From positions 124,001-188,000 of the forward strand of contig CAYMHU010000003.1 of assembly GCA_964390335.1 (NCBI GenBank): DNA of 64,000 bases. Direction: 5' to 3'. Positions 56,195 to 64,000 of this stretch are shown here, in pieces. The notes beneath the pieces are model-generated. The model saw nothing but the letters and a program-made list of their open reading frames with translations, was not told the origin of the DNA and ran no database searches. This DNA comes from Granulosicoccus sp964390335 (GTDB taxonomy: Bacteria; Pseudomonadota; Gammaproteobacteria; Granulosicoccales; Granulosicoccaceae). Position 1 is the first letter of the stretch. The number at the start of each line of letters is the position of its first letter. The translations under genes and the position numbers were made by a program.

Positions 56195-56718
56195 TGGAAC
56201 TCCGCGTGCAAACCTAAGCTTAATCCATCGACAGTCACTCCACTATCGGAGTAAAAATTCCGATACTCCAAACCAACTTTGAGTTGCTTCGCTACTTGTA
56301 AACGTTTTTGAATACCAATACGAACGCTAGCACCGTCGAAATTTTGCTTTACCGTACGCTGACCGCGCTCGTCATTTTCAAATTGTTCAATACTGAAGGC
56401 CACATACCCAAACGACAGATAGGCTTCGGTACCAAGGCGCGGTGGCGATTGAAGCCGTACACCAATACCCGATGCTCGAGACAATCCAGTTTTAAATGCA
56501 CCGTTGGAATCTTCGGTCAGCGGAGCATCTACAAACGCCTCGATTCCTATTTTTCTTTTGATGAAAATACCGGCATTGATACTGGCAAGCGCAGGATAAA
56601 AATCAAGATTAGAGTGGCGGACACCAGATGCACCGACGCGCAGCTCACCGTAAAGTGATCCCACCGCCTGTGCCGACAATGCCGGTAACATGAGTATTAA
56701 CGCTAATAGCAAGCGCAC
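56191..56718 (-). CDS. Small outer membrane beta-barrel protein
   Basis: 175 residues: signal peptide (ALSAQAVG), alternating short beta-strands with aromatic edges, no characteristic family motif, C-terminus HAEFQ. Resembles OmpW/OmpA-barrel-sized proteins. Translationally coupled (4-bp overlap) to the lipoprotein that follows. Function unknown. Confidence 0.72.
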   Translation of the reverse strand: MRLLLALILMLPALSAQAVGSLYGELRVGASGVRHSNLDFYPALASINAGIFIKRKIGIEAFVDAPLTEDSNGAFKTGLSRASGIGVRLQSPPRLGTEAYLSFGYVAFSIEQFENDERGQRTVKQNFDGASVRIGIQKRLQVAKQLKVGLEYRNFYSDSGVTVDGLSLGLHAEFQ

Positions 56719-56889
56719 GCTTCACCTCGATCAATGTTGGACGCCGTAAAGATAACATCCTATTGCATGATCTGCTCATGTCTGTGTGGCAAGCGTTCAA
56801 TTTAAGACGAGTTCGCGACTGTAGTAGTCAGAGTATTGTCGTCTAGTGTATTCCGATGGCCTTGTTATTCTAGCCATACACAAGGCTGG

Positions 56890-57642
56890 CTACACAGTGG
56901 GACACAACGCAGCGCCCAATATAGCGCTTTGAGACTCGGGCTGAACCAACACAACACAGTCTTCACCTTCGGCTCTATCATAATTCAACTGAAAATCGCC
57001 GCCCTTGTCTAACACTGTACCGAGCAGTTGCATGTCGGTCACAACGTTATAGTTTTTCATCGTCTTGTTATTGTTCTCACCGCCGGTCACCTGTGTTTCG
57101 GTTTCTTTCAAGTACCTAACAAGAAAAACCTGAGCACCCGCGTCTGTTTCCCCTTCAATCGACACAGATAAATTGTTGTCGTCGAGTTCAACTGCTACCG
57201 ATAAAGGCAGTGATTCTGTTATTGCCAGGCCCCGGCTAATGGATTTTGGGTCGGAACCCAGTACACCGTAACGTCCATTTATGACGGCTTGAGGTGTATA
57301 CACGCCCGTATACTGATCTATGGCAGTCACATTCGGGTTGTTGTATTTGCGTTGTCTGAAGGTGTATTCAGCTTTTGAATATGGATCTTCCCAAGTACCT
57401 GCGGAACCGTAATGCAATAAATTCCAGTAATCAACATGGAATTCCAACCCCAACACATTAGCTTGTTCACGATCTATTTTCGCAATAAGTTCATCAGCTG
57501 CAGGACACGAATAACAAGATTGCGACGTAAATAATTCAATGATTTTAAGTTCACTCGCCGACGCGCTCAACGAAAAGAACGATAAACACAAAAATGAGCC
57601 GATGATAGATTTTCTTGAACCAGACTGTATAACTGTAGCCAT
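56890..57642 (-). CDS. DUF1223 thioredoxin-like protein
   Basis: 250 residues from ATG 57642 (an ATG six residues earlier at 57660 is also in frame). Signal peptide ending SASASEL, then the thioredoxin-like domain with ELFTSQSCYSCPAADELIAKI-type start containing CYSC and the family DQYTGVYTPQAVINGRYG. Periplasmic redox-like fold, role unknown. Single gene. Confidence 0.87.
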   Translation of the reverse strand: MATVIQSGSRKSIIGSFLCLSFFSLSASASELKIIELFTSQSCYSCPAADELIAKIDREQANVLGLEFHVDYWNLLHYGSAGTWEDPYSKAEYTFRQRKYNNPNVTAIDQYTGVYTPQAVINGRYGVLGSDPKSISRGLAITESLPLSVAVELDDNNLSVSIEGETDAGAQVFLVRYLKETETQVTGGENNNKTMKNYNVVTDMQLLGTVLDKGGDFQLNYDRAEGEDCVVLVQPESQSAILGAALCPTV

Positions 57643-57756
57643 TGCAGCACCTATACGCATTCAGATAATTCGCCAATATGACACCGCACACCGAAAATGG
57701 TTCGATTCGATTGTGATTCTAATCAGATTGCAGTGACTCAGTCGCTATGACTATGA

Positions 57757-59190
57757 TCACTTAGCGCTTTTAATGGTATCGAATGCAGCGAGGGCTTGTT
57801 GACGGCTTTCTTTTAAATCCACCAAGGGCTCTGGGTAATCAAGCTGCGCACGTATTTCCGGCGCTAATTCCCACGGCTTATGGATGTGTTTTTTATCAAG
57901 GCTATCGAGCTCAGGTACCCAACGTTTTACATATTCACCATTTGCATCAAATTTTTCACCTTGCAAGACCGGATTAAAAATTCTGAAATACGGTGCGGCG
58001 TCAGCACCACTGCCGGCGGCCCACTGCCAACCCATGACATTGCTGGCAAGATCGGCATCAACCAGAGTGTCTCTAAACCACTGCTCGCCCTTTTGCCACG
58101 GTATCAGCAAGTTTTTTATAAGATACGAGGCCACAATCATGCGTACCCGATTATGCATCCAACCCGTGGCGTATAACTCGCGCATACCCGCGTCCACAAT
58201 AGGCACACCCGTTTGACCACGTTGCCAGGCACGTAATGATTTTGTGTGATTCTTAGCCCACGGAAAATCGGCAAAGCGTGTATCCAGTGGTTTGGTTATG
58301 GTTTGCGGAAAATGAAACAACAGACTGTAAGCAAACTCTCGCCAAATAATTTCTTTTGCATAGGTTTCTTCATTGCTGGACAATTCGCGCATGTTGCGCG
58401 CTTTACTACACAGCTTATGCATAACTTGACGAGGGCTGATTTCACCAAAATGCAAATGTGGTGATAATCGCGAAGTACCTTGTACCCAAGGTAGGTTACG
58501 TGCATCAGAATAATCTGCCACATCACCCTTTAGAAATTGTGCCAATTGCTTGCTAGCGGCTTTCTCGCCGACTTGCCAATGCGACATCATACCAATGTGC
58601 CAATCTCGCTTTGGCAGCAATGCCAATGACTCAAGCTCACAATTAACCGAAAGCTTTTGATGCGCAGACTTTTTTAACCCGGGAATGTGCTTTGGTTTAT
58701 TCTGTGGTTTGTCTCCCGGCAAACGTTGACTCAGCATATTCCAATACGGTGTAAACACTCGATACGGTGTGTCATCGGCTTTGCATGTGTTCCATGGCTC
58801 CGCAATTAACAACGCATTAAAACTTTTTGGCGACAAATGATCTAGCTGTTGTTTTATTTTTTTATCGCGTTTTATCGATGCAGGGTCATAACATCGATTC
58901 CAGAACAGGCGCGTCGCTTTCACTTGCGCACTGACTTCAGTTAAAACTTCGAGACTATCGCCTTGCGCTAGCACCAACCGGTTATCGAATGTTTCTAGTG
59001 ATTCGTTTAGATTGTGCAAACTATGATGCAACCAGACACGGCTCGCCGCCCCTAACTGACTGACCGATTGCGCATTGGGATCATCAATAAACAGTGGAAT
59101 AACCACATCACACGATTGACACGCAGCCAGCAGCGCTGGGTTATCGCTAAGGCGTAAGTCCTGGCGGAACCAAACAAGTCCAATGTCCAA
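57757..59190 (-). CDS. phrB: Deoxyribodipyrimidine photolyase
   Basis: 477-residue class I CPD photolyase/cryptochrome. Rossmann-like antenna domain GLVWFRQDLRLSDNPAL and the FAD domain with GQTGVPIVDAGMRELYATGW, NRVRMIVASYL and DADLASNVMGWQW, which are the photolyase helices. Repairs UV cyclobutane dimers with light. Starts 2 bp after the AckA-PduL stop, so co-transcription is likely. Confidence 0.93.
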   Translation of the reverse strand: MDIGLVWFRQDLRLSDNPALLAACQSCDVVIPLFIDDPNAQSVSQLGAASRVWLHHSLHNLNESLETFDNRLVLAQGDSLEVLTEVSAQVKATRLFWNRCYDPASIKRDKKIKQQLDHLSPKSFNALLIAEPWNTCKADDTPYRVFTPYWNMLSQRLPGDKPQNKPKHIPGLKKSAHQKLSVNCELESLALLPKRDWHIGMMSHWQVGEKAASKQLAQFLKGDVADYSDARNLPWVQGTSRLSPHLHFGEISPRQVMHKLCSKARNMRELSSNEETYAKEIIWREFAYSLLFHFPQTITKPLDTRFADFPWAKNHTKSLRAWQRGQTGVPIVDAGMRELYATGWMHNRVRMIVASYLIKNLLIPWQKGEQWFRDTLVDADLASNVMGWQWAAGSGADAAPYFRIFNPVLQGEKFDANGEYVKRWVPELDSLDKKHIHKPWELAPEIRAQLDYPEPLVDLKESRQQALAAFDTIKSAK

Positions 59191-59192
59191 AA

Positions 59193-61001
59193 TCAGCTCT
59201 TCGCCTTTACGTTTACCAAAGCCGCATGCGCGCCAGCAATTGGCTGATAGATAACATTTTCAGCCGCATCATCGACATCCACGGGAATCATCGCGCCGAG
59301 CGCTCCTTTGCCAAGTTCAGCGGCGTTGGCTTCATCGGTATCGATATGCATTTCCAATGCGTAGGAATCTTTTACACGAATCAGTACATCACCAAAGATT
59401 AAATCTCTGTCACCGCCAACAATCGCAATAGACACTTCGTCTTTATCGTTAACATTAAACGCCTTGGCATCATCTGAATGCATGTGTATATGTCTGCGCG
59501 CGCAAATTAAACCCTCATGCAAATGCACCGTACCGGCGGGACCCTCCAGCGTAATAGGGGCTGAACCTTGCACCTTGCCTGAATCCCGTACCGGTGCATC
59601 CACACCTAACTTAAATTCATCGGTGCGTGAGATTTCAATTTGATCGACTGAACGTAATGGTCCTAGTAAACGACAACCGTCTATGCGCGATCTTGGCCCA
59701 ATTATATTGACGCGTTCCTCGCATGCGTATTGGCCAGGCTGAGATAAATCACGATAATGCGTAGGCTTGGCATCTGGCCCAAACAATTTCTTAAACGTCT
59801 CTTCCGTTAGGTGACAATGCCGTCCACTGACCGCAATCGGAATATTCCTACTAACTGTTGTTGCAGCAGGCGTAGCAAGACGGATGGATTCGCGCGCAAT
59901 CATCAGTTCTTCGTTGGTTTTAACAACGATAGACTCAACGCGGGAACGTTCCGTGGTGATGCGCGCAAAGTCTTGATCTTTAACAACACTGGCATCCCGG
60001 TTGCGATCTTCATCCAACACAACACCTAAAAATTCAAGGCGCTGCAAGATTCGACCTCGCATGCTGGCACTGTTTTCACCTATACCACCGGTAAACGCAA
60101 TCGCGTCCACACCACCCATTGCAGCTGCATAAGCGCCTATATATTTTCTGGCCCGATGCGCAAACACATTGATAGCGAGCCTCGCTCTATCATGACCATC
60201 AGCTGCGGCAAGCTCTATTTCACGTAAATCATTGCTGATGCCAGATAAACCTGCCAACCCGCTATGATGATTCAAAAGCTCATCAAGCGAATCAATATCG
60301 TACTCACCACTCCTTAGTAGCGCTAACAACACCCCAGCATCGACATCACCCGAGCGAGTCCCCATCACTAATCCTTCCAAAGGTGTATTACCCATGCTGG
60401 TTTCAGCCGAGCGTCCGTATTCAACAGCACAAGCACTGGCGCCATTACCAAGGTGCAGCGTTATTAGCCGCAGTTCGTCAAGTGGTCGCTCTAAAAATTC
60501 TGCCGCAATGCCAGCAGCATACTGGTGAGAGATTCCGTGAAAACCAAACCGGCGAATGCCATGTTTGATCGCAATGTCTCTATCGATTGCATAAGTGGTT
60601 GCACGACGCGGCATTCGTGCGTGAAACGCCGTATCGAACACCGCCACATGTACGGCGTTTGGAATGTTTTTTTGCGCAGCTTTTATAGCCGCTAGACTAA
60701 ACGGGTTGTGCATGGGCGCATCAGGGATATGCCGCTCTATGGCATCCAACACGCGCTGATCAATGATGCATGACTCTTGTATAGACTCGCCACCGTGCAC
60801 TACTCGATGCCCGACAATCTCAATTTGATGTTCGTGCATTAAATCGAAAATGGCATCCACAGCTTGCTGATGCGTTTCCGTTCTATCAGTTCGCTTTTGC
60901 CCCAGTCGTTCGCGCTTACCGCTCAGGATTAGCGTCTCGTTAGCATCAAATAACGCGTATTTAACGCTCGAAGAACCACAATTTAGAACCAGTACGCTCA
61001 T
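59193..61001 (-). CDS. Fused acetate/propionate kinase-PduL phosphotransacylase
   Basis: 602 residues from the ATG at 61001; the upstream in-frame ATG at 61148 is ignored because MSVLVLNCGSSSVKYALFD starts the AckA fold. Residues 1-385: acyl kinase (NCGSSS at 7-12, GHRVVHGG 64-71, DTAFH 123-127, GFHGISH 153-159, HLGNGAS 183-189, GTRSGD 214-219, TGGIGEN 304-310). Residues 387-602: PduL-type phosphotransacylase with zinc-ligand motifs SGRHCHL (392-398), ARRHIHMH (501-508) and ALEMHIDTDEAN (548-559). Would convert acyl-CoA to acyl-phosphate to acyl carboxylate and ATP. No encapsulation peptide or microcompartment gene is seen. Domain boundary is approximate. Confidence 0.92.
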   Translation of the reverse strand: MSVLVLNCGSSSVKYALFDANETLILSGKRERLGQKRTDRTETHQQAVDAIFDLMHEHQIEIVGHRVVHGGESIQESCIIDQRVLDAIERHIPDAPMHNPFSLAAIKAAQKNIPNAVHVAVFDTAFHARMPRRATTYAIDRDIAIKHGIRRFGFHGISHQYAAGIAAEFLERPLDELRLITLHLGNGASACAVEYGRSAETSMGNTPLEGLVMGTRSGDVDAGVLLALLRSGEYDIDSLDELLNHHSGLAGLSGISNDLREIELAAADGHDRARLAINVFAHRARKYIGAYAAAMGGVDAIAFTGGIGENSASMRGRILQRLEFLGVVLDEDRNRDASVVKDQDFARITTERSRVESIVVKTNEELMIARESIRLATPAATTVSRNIPIAVSGRHCHLTEETFKKLFGPDAKPTHYRDLSQPGQYACEERVNIIGPRSRIDGCRLLGPLRSVDQIEISRTDEFKLGVDAPVRDSGKVQGSAPITLEGPAGTVHLHEGLICARRHIHMHSDDAKAFNVNDKDEVSIAIVGGDRDLIFGDVLIRVKDSYALEMHIDTDEANAAELGKGALGAMIPVDVDDAAENVIYQPIAGAHAALVNVKAKS

Positions 61002-61342
61002 GATCAGATATTTTCTTAGGTTGATGCCGCTTAAAAAATGTGACGCAGTTCTTATTATTGAACCCGTCCACAGCTGGCTAGAGTATAGCAACCGGTACAA
61101 ACCAGCACAGATGTCGGTATTTTTACTCAGCAGTGTGTATACGTGCACCTACTACAATTGAACACAGAAACTTCGCCTAGCAGTAGGCAAACCAGACGCG
61201 GTTTCGCTATGCGCGTCACACACCCGCAGAGTGATTGGCGCGCAAGCACAGGATGCGCGAAAAAGCGTCGATAACAAAGATATTGATTCTTAACAATCGG
61301 TATTTTACCGAGCACAAACAGCGGCGAACTTGGCAACCAAAC
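61002..61342. other. Intergenic region upstream of the flippase
   Basis: About 340 bp between the divergent AckA-PduL and flippase genes, likely holding both promoters. Visible: a short hairpin TCGGTA-TTT-TACCGA at 61297-61311, and CCTA...TAGG elsewhere. No tRNA, and no convincing small ORF; the opposing 89-codon frame here looks spurious. Confidence 0.4.
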
Positions 61343-61366
61343 CAAAATCAAAAGACCTGACCCCGT
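61343..61366. repeat. Single REP half-site
   Basis: CAAAATCAAAAGACCTGACCCC repeats the right arm of the inverted repeat at 32407-32426 with one extra A. Being unpaired, it is a lone half-site at the left edge of the glycan locus, 10 bp before the flippase ATG. Confidence 0.8.
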
Positions 61367-61376
61367 AAATTCAGAC

Positions 61377-62690
61377 ATGAGCAGCCAATCATCCACAGAA
61401 CCAGTCAGCGTCAGCAGGCTTAGCGCGATACCGCGTTACCTGTCGGCTGTTCTAAGTCAAGGCCTGGTCAGTGGGTTTCATTTCGTGCTTAATCTGTTGC
61501 TGGTGCGCATGCTGAACATCGGCGATTTTGGCGTTTACGCATTAACCTTCGTCATTGCCATTATGGCTTCTTCCGTCGGCAATGCCTTGTTTAGTACACC
61601 ATTATGTGTTTTTGCCCCCGGCGCGAAGTCGGCGCAAGAAAGAACCAACATCGAATCCATGCTAACAACGCTGATGAGCATGCTGCTGCTGAGCTCACTG
61701 ATTATCGGCGTGCTGTTTTGTGTTGCCGCAGCAAATCACGGCGCTGATTTCACTGTATTAATTGCAGCCCTTGGATTCGTGATTGCGTATTTGGCTCGTC
61801 AGTACAGCCGTAGTTTTGGTTATTCCCGATTCGATGTCATTGCGGTGTTATATGGCGACGTGGTGTACGTTGCCGTAGGCGTGATTATCCTCAGCACAAT
61901 GGTGTTTTTAGATCGACCGCTAACATCGGTCGATGTGTTTACCGCGCTTACTATAGCCAACGCCATAGCCGTGCTTGTTGAAGTTGCGCGTTTACCTCAA
62001 CCGATCAACCTGCACACGATACGCCAAGCATTCAAACACTATGTGCCCATTTGGGCCAGCGCTAAGTGGGCGCTGGTTGGTGCGATTTCAACTGTGGTGG
62101 TTTCACAGGCACACAGTCTGGTGGTGACCACACTCAAAAGCCCGGCCGCTTATGCACCACTGGCGGCAGGGTTTGTTCTATTCGGACCGGTTCGCGTCAT
62201 TTTCAACACTATTCAAAATGTGATCAAACCCGAGATGGCGTTGGCGATTGCTGAAGGGCGTAGCCACGATGCAAAGCGACAGATGATTCTGGCCAGTTCT
62301 TTATCAACGCTCGCCGTTGCAGGTTTGGTCGCGCTAGCGATGATTATTTGGCCTATGCTTAATACATGGTTGTATCAGGAACAGTACGCACACGCGCCGA
62401 TGCAACAAATCGTACTAATGTGGGGCGCAATCACACTCATTTCGGCGCTTCAGAACGGACCATTCGCGGCCTTGCAGTCGCTTAAAGCGTTCCAGGAACT
62501 GGCAATGAGCACAATATATGGATCAGTTGTGAGCTTGGGATTAGTTGCCGCACTACTCTATCTGTTGGATATTCAGTGGTCACTCATAGGCATTTTGATT
62601 GCTGAAGGTTTTGTTGCCGTGTGGGTTATTTGGTTATCGCTTGATAAATTTCGAGCTAACAAAGCACAAATTGAGGCTGTCAGCTCATGA
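61377..62690 (+). CDS. Polysaccharide flippase (Wzx-like)
   Basis: 437-residue MOP-superfamily membrane protein with about twelve hydrophobic helices; begins RYLSAVLSQGLVSGFHFVLNLLLVRML, typical of oligosaccharide flippases. Would move lipid-linked glycan units across the inner membrane. Stop overlaps the start of the formyltransferase gene by 4 bp. No clear SD; preceded by the REP half-site. Confidence 0.87.
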   Translation: MSSQSSTEPVSVSRLSAIPRYLSAVLSQGLVSGFHFVLNLLLVRMLNIGDFGVYALTFVIAIMASSVGNALFSTPLCVFAPGAKSAQERTNIESMLTTLMSMLLLSSLIIGVLFCVAAANHGADFTVLIAALGFVIAYLARQYSRSFGYSRFDVIAVLYGDVVYVAVGVIILSTMVFLDRPLTSVDVFTALTIANAIAVLVEVARLPQPINLHTIRQAFKHYVPIWASAKWALVGAISTVVVSQAHSLVVTTLKSPAAYAPLAAGFVLFGPVRVIFNTIQNVIKPEMALAIAEGRSHDAKRQMILASSLSTLAVAGLVALAMIIWPMLNTWLYQEQYAHAPMQQIVLMWGAITLISALQNGPFAALQSLKAFQELAMSTIYGSVVSLGLVAALLYLLDIQWSLIGILIAEGFVAVWVIWLSLDKFRANKAQIEAVSS

Positions 62691-63478
62691 GCATTGTCAT
62701 ATTGGTTGGCGGAAGCACAACAAATGGAAATTACGAACACCGCTATTTGGTGAACGCGTTTCTGGAAGCTTTCGGCGATCAGGTCACGCGCGTGATTTCG
62801 GCTGAACCGGTGCAACGCTCGCTCGGACTTAAAATTAAACGAACCTTAAAGCGAGGACAATATCGCGAACGGGTTGCACGCGCTTTGTACAAAAAACCGT
62901 TTGGTCCTGATGGAGATGCACTAGGCAGGGCCTTATTCGGCGACGATTTGCTAGAAACCATGCCTGGTGGCGACAAACGCGCGGTGGTGCCCGATCACAA
63001 TGGCCCCGAATGCGAGGCACTACTGGACACCGACAAGCCCGAGATCATCGTGGTTTATGGCACCAGAATCATTCGTGACAATATTTTTCGTCGCGCCGGC
63101 AAGGTAACTCTTAACATGCATACTGGTCTATCGCCTCATTATCGCGGTGATAGCACGCTATTCTGGCCCGTTTACTACAATGATCCAGAAAATTTGGGCG
63201 TTACGGTCCATAAATTAGTCGCAGAAGTGGATGGCGGCGATATCGTTCATACCGGAAAGGTGAGTTATTCACCGGGCGACACGGAAGCAGATCTATTCTC
63301 TAAAGGCGTAAAGGTGGGTACTGAGCTATATATAAAGGCTGTCCATGCAGCGTTAAACGATACGATCGAGTACCACCCGCAGGATTTGTCGCAGGGACGA
63401 GAATTCAGCTGGACTCATCGAACGGTAGCCGCTGAAAAACAAGTATTAGCGAACCTAGAGAAATGGTCTAAGCAATAA
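62687..63478 (+). CDS. Formyltransferase family protein
   Basis: 263 residues with a formyl_trans_N fold: NMHTGLSPHYRGDS (catalytic His about 145) and VDGGDIVHTG (Asp). Such proteins in glycan loci commonly add an N-formyl group to an amino sugar from 10-formyl-THF. Translationally coupled to the flippase (ATGA-type overlap) and 2 bp before the deacetylase. Confidence 0.85.
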   Translation: MSIVILVGGSTTNGNYEHRYLVNAFLEAFGDQVTRVISAEPVQRSLGLKIKRTLKRGQYRERVARALYKKPFGPDGDALGRALFGDDLLETMPGGDKRAVVPDHNGPECEALLDTDKPEIIVVYGTRIIRDNIFRRAGKVTLNMHTGLSPHYRGDSTLFWPVYYNDPENLGVTVHKLVAEVDGGDIVHTGKVSYSPGDTEADLFSKGVKVGTELYIKAVHAALNDTIEYHPQDLSQGREFSWTHRTVAAEKQVLANLEKWSKQ

Positions 63479-63480
63479 GC

Positions 63481-64000
63481 ATGACTGCAGGAAAACCCAA
63501 CAACCCAGCACGGCAGATTCTGCGTGGACTAGGCATCGCCCTATTCCACACAGGTTTGGCTTCTGTCGTGATCAATGCGCGCGCCAAGCGTGTACGAGCG
63601 TTGTTGTATCACGCCGTTGAATCTCGGCCCAATGATTATACCGACGGTTTAAACGTTAGCGTAACTACCGAGATGTTTGCCGCCAACCTTGATTACTTCA
63701 AGCGCTATTACAACGTGGTGTCAATGAAAGACGTTGCGTCTGGTTCATTGCCCGGCAGACCTCTAGTGATCACGTTCGATGATGGCTACAAAAGCGTCTA
63801 TGAACACGCCATGCCAGCACTGGTATCGCGAAATATGTCGGCGTGTATTTATTTAATTACGCGCGCCGTAGAAGGAAAAATTGTTTGGGTGAATCTATTG
63901 AACTATGCATTGCTAAAACACAAGCAAAGCACACTTGAAAAACTCACGGCTTTCGATAAGCTCGCAGCGCGTACCGAAAACGCGGAGATTATCTCAATCG
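63481..64000 (+). CDS. Polysaccharide deacetylase (NodB-type), truncated by window end
   Basis: Partial, no stop codon in the window, 173 codons visible. N-terminal hydrophobic stretch near ALFHTGLASVV, then YHAVESRPNDYTDG (the HxxxE-like start) and the catalytic Asp in ITFDDGY at about residues 97-103. Removes acetyl groups from amino sugars in surface glycans. Third gene of the flippase-formyltransferase run, showing that the locus continues to the right. Confidence 0.85.
   Translation, partial: MTAGKPNNPARQILRGLGIALFHTGLASVVINARAKRVRALLYHAVESRPNDYTDGLNVSVTTEMFAANLDYFKRYYNVVSMKDVASGSLPGRPLVITFDDGYKSVYEHAMPALVSRNMSACIYLITRAVEGKIVWVNLLNYALLKHKQSTLEKLTAFDKLAARTENAEIISI

Noticed and set aside
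56859..56886. Terminator after the DUF1223 gene
   Set aside because: GCCTTGT/ACAAGGC forms a 7-bp stem, but the 14-nt loop is long and no U-tract follows.
59193..61001. Bacterial microcompartment role for the PduL domain
   Set aside because: No shell protein, aldehyde dehydrogenase or encapsulation peptide occurs near or within the protein.
61127..61396. 89-codon minus-strand ORF between AckA-PduL and the flippase
   Set aside because: Overlaps the flippase start and has no family features, no signal and no ribosome-binding site; probably a chance frame.

Overview
The window reads as a chromosomal segment from a draft genome or metagenome scaffold of a Gammaproteobacterium, probably marine and aerobic. 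Pointers are the fused RlmKL methyltransferase, SohB, the FadJ-FadI pair, the MoxR/Bat operon, a class I photolyase and the electron-transfer flavoprotein route. Genus cannot be named from the sequence. One scaffold gap of exactly 100 N lies at 39612-39711; its two flanks carry the same 55 bp, so it is an assembly artefact inside etfA. I see no rRNA, tRNA, CRISPR, prophage or transposase gene.

Layout. 1-8.4 kb: glutamine amidotransferase-like protein, HupE/UreJ metal permease with a small anchored partner, a Ig/cadherin-repeat lipoprotein, a nucleoside hydrolase-ribokinase pair, HMG-CoA lyase and an EamA exporter. 8.5-17.8 kb: PilZ-like protein, haloacid dehalogenase with hotdog thioesterase, ECHDC3-like crotonase, a c-di-GMP signalling operon (receiver-PAS-GGDEF-EAL, Hpt, small membrane protein), CoA-transferase, acyl-CoA synthetase, GNAT. 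17.8-24.7 kb: SohB, RlmKL, beta-CASP nuclease, ETF-quinone oxidoreductase and a 43-residue membrane protein closed by a strong terminator. 24.8-31.3 kb: racemase, methylmalonate-semialdehyde dehydrogenase, LysM lipoprotein, and a polar amino-acid ABC importer with a PLP decarboxylase. 31.5-37.6 kb: HExxH protein, a REPIN-like inverted repeat, PhzF, SDRs, a PfkB kinase and an epimerase. 37.6-46.0 kb: large acyl-CoA dehydrogenase, etfA, etfB, an FCY1-type cytosine deaminase, a SIMPL protein, fadI and fadJ. 46.1-56.7 kb: ten same-strand envelope genes (Omp85-like, BatD, TPR/BatC-like, BatB, BatA, DUF4381, DUF58, MoxR, Ig lipoprotein, small beta-barrel). 56.9-61.0 kb: DUF1223 protein, photolyase and a fused acetate kinase-PduL phosphotransacylase. 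61.4-64 kb: left edge of a surface-glycan locus (flippase, formyltransferase, polysaccharide deacetylase cut by the window end).

How the genes work together. Fatty-acyl and branched-chain carbon is activated (acyl-CoA synthetase, CoA-transferase), oxidised (acyl-CoA dehydrogenase, FadJ, FadI, HMG-CoA lyase, MMSDH), and the electrons pass through EtfAB and ETF-QO to the quinone pool; all parts of that electron path are present. The most unusual gene is the AckA-PduL fusion, which would place both steps between acyl-CoA, acyl-phosphate and acyl carboxylate plus ATP on one polypeptide, with no microcompartment genes nearby. Other points worth attention are a c-di-GMP protein whose inhibitory-site motif is separated from GGDEF by a 13-residue insertion, an amino-acid importer operon carrying its own decarboxylase, the long envelope operon and the eukaryote-like cytosine deaminase.
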